Assembly (NCBI GenBank): GCA_006386115.1 | Contig: VFIW01000070.1 | Coordinates: 186,001 to 250,000 of the forward strand | Length of the DNA stretch: 64,000 nucleotides | From: Globisporangium splendens | Taxonomy: Eukaryota > Oomycota > Peronosporomycetes > Pythiales > Pythiaceae | Direction: 5' to 3' | Shown: positions 50,579-61,200 of the stretch, in pieces | Numbering within the stretch: position 1 is the stretch's first letter | How the letters are laid out: each line of letters begins with the position of its first letter | Notes under the pieces: generated by a model | Told to the model about the DNA's origin: nothing | Database searches by the model: none | The model's input: the letters and a program-made list of their open reading frames with translations, nothing else | Made by a program: the position numbers and the translations under genes

Positions 50579-52557
50579 GGCGAACTACCGAGCTGCTCAA
50601 TGCTTTGATACGTGTGACTTGCTGTGCGTTTTGACGCGTCCAACGTGACGCCGATTCTGCGAAAGTTGCCGACTGCGCTGCCCTCAGACCTGACTCTACG
50701 GCGGCGGCAATGAACGCTGGCTGCACTGCGGCGAGGCTGGGAGCGTGATGTGTAAACCACGTGGTGAGCGTCTCTCTTTCGCTTTCTCTCTCTCCGCGGC
50801 GAGAAAGGCGAGGAGTTCAGGATCCGTTTGCTCGTGGACTGCATATTGCACAGAAACGGGCCAGGCGATCCAGTTGCACATCCGGTGTGGCGTATACTGA
50901 ACTGTCTTTCGTCGCACTCGAGCATACAAAAGCAAAGTGTGGATGTATAGTGCTGATGGTTTGTATACATCATCAGCAGATCACTACCCGGAAGCGTATA
51001 TCGTCTACCATCAAATCGTGGTTTCGGTTCACACCCTTTCCCGTGTGGGTGCGCAGACCAGCCATGTCGCTCACCTTCGCACGCAAGCTCCCGTCTCGCA
51101 GGACCCACCCGCGTTGTCGTAGCGTTGCTCCCATTATTCAGTTGCAGTCACTTGGCTGAGCCGCACCCACCCACAGGAGCTGCTGCGTACTGTACCTGGG
51201 CTAGTCAGGGTCACTCAAGTCACATCGGAGACACACACAGCCATCACGGACAATGAGAAAGTGCGCGCACGACACCTGAGTGACTAACTGGCACCGTGAC
51301 AGTAGATCCAGTTTAACAGCATAGAGCTAGCTGCATTTCGAAAGAGAGGCTCAGAGCTCACACCTCTGCACTGGCTGAACGGATCATGTATTTTGGCTTT
51401 GATCTCTTCTTTCGGCAGAGGTTGCTGATGCCCTGCCTTGTTCGCGGCATCGCTAACTCTGGTTTCATGGCGCGAATGGACACATCCGAGCGTCTGTTTT
51501 CGGGTAGCACCAGCTTACAGTCCTAGTTACCTTCACAGACTCGATCCATCTTATCCCATCGCATGACCATTACTGAAACTCCTGACGATGAAAGCGGTTG
51601 AGCGTCGTGGGTATACAACTGCATGCACATATCCTTCCTTCGCTGTCGTCGTCAGGAACGCCCGGCGCATGTGGCTTTCGCTCCTGATCTCTATTGCTGA
51701 CGTTTAAATCCAGCCACCTGATGGGAGCAACGTCTGTTTTCCTTGCTGTCTGCCGTTGAGCGCGTCCCAGGCTGCTACAGTACTGTGCGGAAGTTGCTGT
51801 TCTTGATGGATCCTTACCGCATGGTGTCTGTGGACGCATTGTATCCGTTTTCCTTGGACATATCCACGATGAGAAAAGCAAATTCGTGCTGTATCGCGAC
51901 GATCAGGTGGCATTGGAGTCGAGGCAAGGTCAGAGACTTGCCCGTCATCACCATCATGATGGCTCTCGCCTTTCTGTGGTCTCCGTTGACCTTTTTCTCG
52001 GTGACTTTTTGCGGGATCGGTCGGCGCTCCTCCTCTCCCCTCTTTTTTCGAACCGCAGCAGAAGAAAGTTGAGCTTACAGGAGCGCACATAATAAACCAA
52101 GTCAACAGATCGAAAATATCGCTTGGGACTCGGTGACGATTGACACGAAACTCCTGTCCCGAGAAGTCAATACACTGGACTAGATGGTCCAAAAGAAGTG
52201 GCCGTTGCTGGAAGACTGGGGGTGGATCGCGTGCCGGATTAAAAGGCACAAATCGTTAGCTTTTTGTCTCGAGATCTTGAATCGCGTTTGCTGTGCATCT
52301 TGGCTTAACAAAGACAGAACAGATATTAATAGATGGATCACCGAGAAACCGCCCGCTGGTCACCCAACGGAGTGTCCCCGACAACAACCTGCTGGGAGAT
52401 TGGGGTTGGCTGTCACGAGTGTAACGCCTTGTTGATGCCAAGAGGATTTGCAGCTCACACATAGGTGTGTTCGGTCTCAGAAAAGTGCGCAGGACACAGC
52501 GAATCTGGCATCGGCAAAGCGCCTTTTCATATCTTGCAGGTGTGCTTCTGAATGCGC
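50579..52557. other. Intergenic, no supported gene
   Basis: About 2 kb. Open frames up to 180 codons (for example 51,704-52,249 on the minus strand) have no start-region support or recognisable domain. Confidence 0.55.
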
Positions 52558-54453
52558 TTATCCTTCACTGACAGAGGTGGCTACATCATCGCTCAGCAAG
52601 TGATCGGCTTCGTCAGACGGTGAGCAGCAGCTCCGTTCTGCATCATCGGCAGCTGCGAGTTGTTCAAGTGCCTGATCCATGATCTTCAACCGCTTGATCA
52701 TTTTTTTGATCTGCACAGGCTTCACTGGGAAAATCTGAGCTGTCAACTTGCTATTGCCGAGATTCGAGATCGTAATCGCGTGTTCCCGGAGCACTACCAG
52801 GATCAGCGTGCACTCTTGCATCAACTTGGCGGTCAGTGTCTTCAAAGATCCGCAGTGGTTACGCCATGATGCGACGCGCTTCGCGTGAGCACGTTCCTGC
52901 TTCTTCAGAAGCTTTTCACGGATCAGCAGCAGTCTCAGCACTTTGACGCTCACGTCTTGGATTTCCTCAACCTCTTTGCCCAGGTGCTTCTTCTCAAGCT
53001 TCCATTTTGTTTGCTCATACAGAAACTCTTCGTGATCACATGCGATTTGCTGTTTCGCATCGTGTACTTGGTCTTCAAGGAATGCGATTTTCTGTTGATA
53101 GATCTTCAGCGTGTCGACGTGGATCATCTTGGAGAGATCACGTTGTTGGTGCCGCAACTCGTCGTGCATACTCGGTGATTCCTCGATGGACATTCCAAGG
53201 CGCTCGTCAAGCTGTCGAAAGCAGGCACTTTGATCTTCGTAAGCCATTTGCCAATGCAACGCATGGAGCTCGGCTTCCTTTGCTCCAGCTTGAAGATCCA
53301 TGGTCCTGCGTTCCGCAATGACACGCGCGTTTGTGTCGTCCTCAGGTATGTTGGTGTTCGTTGGTGTTGATTTGCTCGTGGTTGCTGTTTTTGATTGTGA
53401 TCTGGCGCTTGCCTAGTCCTCGCAAATCACTGAAAACGGTGTCAGAGGTCCGTTATTTTGTGCATGCATTCGCTTCACAAAAACGCGACTTACTTTGTTG
53501 CTGGTTGCACAGGGATGTAAGATCTGAAACTCGCTTCTGCATGTCGTCTACAAGAAACAGATATGCGCAAGAATGTTCGGGGATGAGCATTAGCACTCGC
53601 GAATGGTGTGTTGCAAGTGCATACGCTCAAGATGAGCATAACATACTTCGCTCCAGCGCATGCGAGTGCATGAACAACTGTGCACGCGCGTCACAATCCT
53701 CTTGGGAGAGTCCATAGACTTCATTGCGCTCCTTTTCCTCCTCGAATGCTGCATACTTCCATTCCGCGATGACATCTTCCCACTCGTTGACGAGCTCTTC
53801 CACTTTATCAAGTGAAAGGTGCTTCCATTGCCGCACTTGTGCTGTGTGATGATACAATGCTGCATTCGTTGGCATAAGATCGCGGATCGCGCCATTCAGA
53901 AGCAAGATGATGCCGTGCAGGCGCTCTTGCATCGCTCGGTTCTCTTTCGCCTGGTTCTCGCCATCACGCTGCATCCACACAAGCGCTTTTCTCGTCGTGT
54001 CTTGAATGAACTCGCCGTCTGAGGGTGCTGGAATTGACTCCTCACCAGTGTTCTCTGTCAGTTCGTAGCACGAAGTGTGTCGTGTTAGACAAGATACGAA
54101 ATGAACCATTAGGTGTCAGTAGCGAATTGCATTGGATAGCTCATACCTGGAGGTATCCTCGCGCTGAGTGACAATTCCAACAAATAGAGATCCATCTTTG
54201 CAGTCATAGGCAAAGGGATTCTGGCAAAAGTTCTCTTTTTCGTCATACACATCGTCGATGGCGCCTTTTCGGATTCCAAACGAGTGTGTGGATGTTCCAG
54301 AACCGACCCACTGTCCACGGACGAGCGCGATGATGATGACGACGTCGCGTGCGAGTGGCGGCGCTGCCGCACGCTCCTGATGGCGTCCTGCAGCTGTTGC
54401 GCGGCCTTGAGCAGCGGCTCCGACGCGAACGGATCCTTCGGCGCGTGCATCAT
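52558..54453 (-). CDS. Coiled-coil protein, probably four exons; frame uncertain near the 5' end
   Basis: Phase-consistent model: exons 54,453-54,147, 54,054-53,647, 53,547-53,494 and 53,384-52,558, giving 531 residues. It starts MMHAPKDPFASEPLLKAAQQ and is mostly helical, with charged coiled-coil stretches (KVEELVNEWEDVIAEWKY; IYQQKIAFLEDQVHDAKQQI; EKLLKKQERAHAKRVASW). No known domain. Two doubts: between about 54,150 and 54,330 a second frame (GIRKGAIDDVYDEKENF) looks more coding-like than the one used, and the strongest acceptor before the last exon (TTTTCAG near 53,428) would lead to a stop after five codons, in which case 52,558-53,301 would be a gene of its own from ATG 53,301. Divergent from the acyl-AMP ligase gene, 412 bases apart. 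Confidence 0.55.
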
Positions 54454-54821
54454 TGCGGAGGCAATTGGCAATTGGCATTTTGGTTGAAGAGTCGCTCGTG
54501 ACTTCTGAACGTCACGCGGAACGATTGGTTCAAAATGAAGTCTATGAGGCCACGCATTGGCTGAAAATGGTTATCTTCTAGTCGTTTGTGTCTGCATCGT
54601 TGCCTACTATGGTGTCCTGCGAATCGTAGGGTGTCGTGTGGGTTCAGTAGCACTTCTGGTTCCAGAGGACGTCCTCAACCACATCATTTGCTTCAAAAGA
54701 AGGTTCAGATATCATCCCATGTCCTAATGTTGTTCAGCAAGTCTTACCGTTTTTTGTGAATTTAGACAGGGAGTCTCAAATATAGAGAGGAAGAATCGAC
54801 CCCTGCATCGCAACCTCGCAT

Positions 54822-54835
54822 TCATTGCCATTTTT
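54822..54835 (+). promoter_or_regulatory. Oomycete initiator plus CATTTTT flank
   Basis: TCATTGCCATTTTT, 31-44 bases before the ATG of the acyl-AMP ligase gene, combines the initiator and the flanking CAWTTT box. Confidence 0.65.
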
Positions 54836-54865
54836 ACAACTGGAGTTTCCTCGCAGAAGAAGAAA

Positions 54866-57618
54866 ATGGAATCCGAACTGCTCGAGCGCGTGGAGAAATG
54901 GGCCAAGGAGTGCCCCACGAGGGTGAGTGCCGCGTCTGTCTGTGTGTGTATTCCGTATTATGTGTCAGTGTGCCCACATGCGCTCTCTGTGCGTGCGCGA
55001 GTGTGCATTTGCTGACTCATTCCTTCCATTTGGTCCTCGTTTAATGGTCTTTTTCGTGCGGATGTGCGTGTGCTCTCGTATTGATCGTCGCTTTATTGTA
55101 GCCCATGCTGTCGTTTGTGGACGATAATGGATCGGCACAAGCGTCTCTGACGGCTGGCGTACGTAGCTCCTTGAATTGATCCCCGCTTTTGATTGTGTGG
55201 ATGTTTCGCACCTGCTGTATATTCACTCTATTCGAGTGACGATTTTGACTCATAACACATAGGATTTGCATCGGAAAGTACAAAACCTCGCAGCGCTGTT
55301 GGTGGCCACGCCGCGACAGCATTCAAAAGGGTGCGTCTGGGTATTTATATGCACGTCATGCTGGTGGATCGGGGACTAATATGTTGTTGTATTGATCGCA
55401 ATTTGGGCTCATCAGGTTAGGTATCAAGCCTGGAGACCGTGTGCTGCTGGTGTACCCTCCTGGACTGGACTTTATCGTCGCCTTCCTCGCGTGCCTTCGA
55501 GCCGGCGTCGTCGCAGTGCCAGTGTATCCACCAGGTACTATCTAAATGCCTGATGCTATTACTCACGCTAATGTGTGAGCATGGTAGAAACCCACTCTCT
55601 GTGTGGAACATCGTGCTGTAGATCCACGCAAGATGAAGAAAGATATCAATATGTTTGTCGCTGTGGCCAAGAATTCTCAGGCGCAGGTGGCGCTGACGTC
55701 GTCGCTCTACTACCATGTCAAGAAAGTGTCGGCGATCAAGCAGAAGCTCACGTTCTCAGATCAATTGCCATGGCCCGATCACATTGTGTGGACCGTTACC
55801 GATGACCTCGTTGATGGCAAGGGCATTGACGCTGCAAAATTGTGGTTGTCGTCGAAGGACTCGCCAAGTGCGAGGGATGTTGCGTTCCTGCAGTACACGT
55901 CCGGGTCGACGTCGACGCCGAAAGGCGTGATCCTCACGCACGGCAATCTGAACCACAACCTGCGCACGTTCAGTTCCGCGTTGCAAGCCAGCAAGGAGAC
56001 TGTCGTCGTGTCATGGCTGCCGCAGTATCACGACATGGGGCTCATTGGCGCGTACTTGGGCATCATTTTCAATGGTGGAACCGGCGTGTACATGTCGCCG
56101 TTTAGCTTTATTCGCGATCCAGCGCTCTGGATTCGATTGATCTCGAAGCACCGCGCGACCCACTTGCAGGCACCCAACTTTGCCTACTCGTTGTGCGCGC
56201 GGAAGGCGGATCGGTTAGAAGGCGATGCTGCAATTGATCTCTCGAGCGTCCGCCATATGATCAATGGTGCGGAGCCCATTCAGGGCGAGGCGATCGATGG
56301 ATTCTACAAAGCGTTTAAACCGTATGGCCTCCCCGATGGTGTGATCAAACCGACGTACGGTCTTGCCGAGCACACTGTGTATGTGTGTGGCAGCGGCCAG
56401 CAGCGGGTGTGGGTCGACAAGGTTGCGTTAGAGCGCGAGAACCAATTTCGAGTGACGAAGGAGAAGAATGTCCCAGTCAAAGAGATGATTGGGTGCGGTA
56501 TTCCGTCGCGGAAAGACCATGGAATCGATTTGCGGATTGTCGACGCAGAGACAGGCGAAGAGTACCCAGAAGGTCGGACCGGAGAGATTTGGATCTCAAG
56601 TGCATCGAAAGCGCAGGGGTATTTTGGTCCTGAAATGGAGGATTTCTCGAACGAAGTGTTCCATGGGAGAGTACGCTCTGCCGGTGGCGAACCAAGTGAG
56701 CACACTTACGTGAAAACAGGCGACTATGGTGTGCTTTACCAGCAGGAGCTTTTCATTTGTGGTCGAATGAAGGATTTGATCATTATTCGAGGAAGAAACC
56801 ATTACCCTCAAGATATCGAGGCGACCGCCGAGTCCCACAAAGAGCTGCGTCCAGGTTGCAGTGCGGCGTTTTCGTTCTCGGATGGAAGTGGAGATGGAGA
56901 CGAAGAGAAGCTCGCATTGATCGCAGAACTCCGGGACCCAGAGATCAAGAACAAAGCGAGTTTGTGTGGTAAGATCCGCAGTGCGGTTGCAAAAGAGCAC
57001 GGTGTCAAGGTGACGTTGATCGTTCTACTGAAGCCACGCTCGATCCCGAAGACAACAAGTGGGAAGATCTCGCGTGCTCGGTGCAAGAAGGCACTCGAGG
57101 ATAAGCAACTGGATGTATTGTACCGCAATGAAGACATCATTGGAGATGCACCGGACGCTGACGAAGTCGCAGACGTTGAGATGGACAGAAACGTTGGAGG
57201 GAGTGCAGAAGGGCAGAGCACTGCGGCACCGCATCCAAGAGCAGCTAACAAAGAAACAGGGCTACCGACCGTGATTACTGGCGAAGCTCCGGACCGAGTG
57301 TACGACTATTTGCTCGCCGAACTCGCGCAGTTGCTCAATGTCGAGCAGCGTGTCGTCAATCCAAGCAAGCCGCTGCAAGAATTGGGAATGGACTCGATGG
57401 CGCTGACCCAGTTGCAGGGTATCATTACGCAAAAATACCAGGTGCATGTACCCGAAGAAGTACTGTACAACGAGACCACCACGCTGGTCTCACTTCATGC
57501 GACGCTATGCGGAGATGCCAATGCACCAGCAGCAGCCGGTGGTCAGCAGCGAAATCTCATTGATGGCAATGGAGGTGGCAAGAAACCGAAACTGTTTTGT
57601 GGCTGCATTGCTTGCTAG
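54866..57618 (+). CDS. Fatty-acyl-AMP ligase fused to an acyl carrier domain
   Basis: Exons 54,866-54,922, 55,102-55,158, 55,263-55,330, 55,416-55,534 and 55,622-57,618 join in phase to 765 residues (MESELLERVEKWAKE...). The adenylation domain has the P-loop LQYTSGSTSTPKGVILTHGN (about 190-209), VVSWLPQYHDMGLIGAYLG, KPTYGLAEHTVYV and the FAAL-type core GRNHYPQDIE. An acyl carrier domain near the C-terminus has LGMDSMALTQLQG, with Ser (about 690) for 4'-phosphopantetheine. Expected chemistry: fatty acid + ATP to acyl-AMP, then transfer to the carrier thiol. The protein ends KLFCGCIAC, three Cys in the last six residues, suggesting palmitoylation and membrane attachment. The architecture is bacterial-like, but the introns show it is resident in this genome. 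No polyketide or peptide synthetase is in the window. Confidence 0.93.
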
Positions 57619-58020
57619 GCATGTACAACTCGATTTTGCACATGTGTCATTTAAAGAGCTCCGTCAAATTCAAGACAAACACAAAGGACAGCGAAAAGCA
57701 CAAGATATCGACAGTTTGCTGTGCTTTCTGGATGGAAAAGCCTTCTCGCATGCGCGTAAGGTATGTTGGTGTATTGTTTGCTTGTGTGTGCTGTTTAGGC
57801 TGGGCGATTAAGTGCATCGAGGAAAAATGTGAGGAAGCTGTCTAGCGATGCGTCCGCGGACATGGTGAGTGGATGTGCCTTGTATTACCTTCTTCTTCTT
57901 TTGTGTTTCTTGCATGTGTATCCTGCATGGTCTTTTTCCTTGTTGTTTTGTCTGACGTGTATTGCAGTGACGGATGGCGCGACATTCGCACTCAGGTTGA
58001 AAAGCACTTTTTTGCTTGCA
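57619..58020. other. 3' flank of the ligase gene; intron-like signals
   Basis: Contains GT...AG pairs (GTATGTTGG to TGTTTAG; GTGAGTGG to TTGCAG) joining short open stretches. This could be a spliced 3' UTR or a minor alternative end; no protein family recognised. Confidence 0.35.
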
Positions 58021-58133
58021 GAGAGTGAAGGTCTCTTATTCGCATTTCAATGGAGAGCACTCTCCGATCCATTCGAAGAGACGAGAGTGAAGGTCGCTGA
58101 ATGGTGTCTTCAATGGAGAGCTCGCTCGGATCC
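58021..58133. repeat. Imperfect tandem duplication of about 50 bases
   Basis: 58,021-58,070 and 58,083-58,133 both start GAGAGTGAAGGTC, share TTCAATGGAGAGC and end in GATCC. They lie just before the ABCC copy 2 start, and the second copy supplies the upstream in-frame ATG at 58,101. Confidence 0.7.
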
Positions 58134-58214
58134 TCACACGACAAGCTTCATTCAAGAAAAAGAGTGTCAAAGCGTCAACGAAGCAAAAGAGCAACTTTTT
58201 TTTGGCGAGCATTC

Positions 58215-61200
58215 ATGGGCACTGATACGCTGAATTGCAACTCCACACCGAATTATGGGTCGACTGCTCCCTGCAAGGGTGTCGACAAGCAGCATAGTGA
58301 GGATCGCACGGCAGCCTCTGTCTCAATCGGCTTGCGGTCGTTCGTTGGTATGCTTTTCTTTTCGTCTGCAACCGATGTGTATCACGTGTGCCAGACTCGC
58401 AAACTCGAGATCGACGACCTGCTCCCACTGGAGACGGCCAACATGACGCACACATGCACCAGCAACTTGAAACGCCAGTATGAGAAATGCAATCGATCCA
58501 TCGCTCACGCGGTCTTGTTTGCCTACGGGAGCCAACTGGCGTGGTGTGGCCTGGGTCAATTGTTTATAGTTGCGTACACGGTGTTCGCGCCCGTTGTGCT
58601 TCACCAAGTGGTCCTCGCATTTAGTGGAAGCGACGGATCTACGACCTTGGACTTGTGGACGCTCGCCAAATGGCTTGGTGGGTTTTTCACCATGCGGCTC
58701 ATCAACGTGTTCGTGACGACTCAGGTCAATAATATGATCAATCATATTATGCTTCGCCTCGCCGCCGCAATTCGCAGTATGGTGTTCCAGAAAGCGATGC
58801 GGAAAGTTGCCAACGGAGACCACCCAACAAAACCGCGCTCGCACAAACCAGTCGACATCTACAACCTCGTCACGTCCGACGCGACTGACATACTCACAGC
58901 ATTAACCAAGATCCACAGTATCTGGATCCTGCCGCTTCAGATCATCGTCGAGACAATTTTGTTGTACTCAGTGATGGATGCTGCCGCGTTCGCAGGTGTC
59001 GCGGTGATTCTTCTAACGCTGTTGGTTAATTACTTTGCCTCGAAAGTCATGGCGCAATCTTACAGCAAATGGATGAAGATCAAGGACCAGCGCATGAAAA
59101 TCGTGAAAGAGCTCTTCGGTGTGATCCAGATCGTCAAGTTCAACGCGTGGGAAGATCGGTTTAAGACCAAGCTGCTCGCGGAACGTACACTGGAGCTAGA
59201 GAAACTCGCTGCGTACTCGTACGCTGGCGCCGTCAGCACCTTTGTGCTCTGGAGCTCACCCCTCGTGGTGTCCACGGTGACTTTCGCAGTATACGCACTG
59301 GTGCTGAAGCAGACGTTGACGGCTGCCAAGGTGTTTACAGCGATGGCGCTGTTCAACGCTTTGCGCGACCCACTGCGCGACTTGCCTGCTACGATCCAGT
59401 TGCTGATCCAGTCGCGGGTGTCCATCGCTCGTTTAGATCGTTTCCTGAAGTCTCCAGAAGTTGACATCAACAACGTTATTCGATGCGAATACGATCCGTC
59501 ACCAGGATCGTTTGCTGTCGAGGTGACGAAGGGACAGTTCGCGTGGTCGTCTGCGAGCTCAGAGCTGTTCGAGTGTGCTGGTTTTGTGCTCACAGATATC
59601 GAGTTTCGAGTCAAGTCAGGTGACTTGGTGGTGATCTACGGCGGTGTCGGTGCAGGCAAGTCGTCGTTGTGCTCGGCTTTGCTCGGGGAGATGAACAAAA
59701 TGCACGGGACGGTCGAGGTTCGTGGTCGAGTCGCGTACTACTCCCAACAGCCGTGGATCCAGAACATGTCGATCCGAGACAACATCTTGTTCGGGACTGC
59801 GTTTGACGCCGAGCGGTACAATGCCGTACTGGATGCGTGCTGCCTGCGCGACGACCTTGAGCAGTTTCCATCGGGGGATGCCACGGAGATCGGCGAGAAA
59901 GGCGTGAACCTCTCTGGCGGCCAGAAAGCACGCGTGAGCCTAGCGCGCGCTTGCTACGCTGATGCCGACGTTTACATTCTGGATTCTCCGCTGGCTGCCG
60001 TGGACACGGTGGTGCAGAAGGCGATCTTTGAGAAGTGCATTTGCGGATTGTTGTCCGACAAGACGATCTTCTTGGTGACGCACAACCCGGAGATCATCGC
60101 GTCTTCTGCCGTGTCGTATCGCATTGGACTGGAGAATGGTGCGATGAAGGAAAATACCCGAGTCGACGGTAGTGGCAAACGGCGTGCCATGTTGGCATTG
60201 TCGAGCTTGACCAGTGAAACTATTGATATAGCGAAACCAAGTTCAAAACCCAAGACTCAACATGGTGGCGGCGTGCTCATCCACAAAGAGCACCGCGAGG
60301 AAGGCAAAGTGTCGAGCGCCGTGTGGTGGCGATACCTGAATGCAATTGGCGGCGTGCGCATGGTGGCGATTCTCCTGCTTTCGCAGTTGCTTTGGCAGGG
60401 GTTCCAAGTGGCGAGTGATTTTTGGCTGAGCCATTGGACAGGAAGGCGCCAAGGCAACAACGGTTTCCAAGAAGCCAACTTGAACTACTTTATCGAGACG
60501 TACGCTGGTTTAGCAGCTGCTGGTGCTACAATGGTGCTCGTACGAGGCGTCATCGTGACGTCAATGGGTCTCCAAGCATCCAGGTACTTGTTTGCGTCCA
60601 TGAGTGAGGGGTTGCTTCGTTCTCCGCTGCGCTTTTTCGACGCCAATCCGATCGGACGCATCATCAATCGATACGCAGGCGACATGTCGATCGTCGACAA
60701 GTCGTTACCGAAGGCAGTCGGGGTGTACCTGAGCTCAGTGTTTGCGACCGTAGGTGCACTGATCACTACGGGGATCTTCATCCAGTACTTTGGGGTTCTG
60801 TTCTTGCCCGTCGTGTTTGTGTACGTCCACCTCGCGCAGGGGTATGCAAGAGCGTATTGCAACATCCTTCGGCTGCTCAAGGTGATCTTGTCGCCGATGC
60901 TGAGTCACATCGCACAGAGTGAGCATGGCGTGACTATTCTTCGTTCGTTTGGTGGCATGTACATTGTGCACGCTGTGAACGAAAATAACCGACTTCTGGA
61001 TCTAGACAATGCGCTGTGGGACACCGAAATCGTGCTAATTCAATGGTTTGTAGTCCGACTGCAACTTCTCGGATGCGGGATTCTCGTGATCACCGTGGGG
61101 TCGCTACTTTTATTCCGTGAGATGTTTCCACCGGGGGTCGTCGGTCTTGTGTTTTCGTACGCGCTTAGTATTGACGCGTCGCTCATGACGCTGACAAAAG

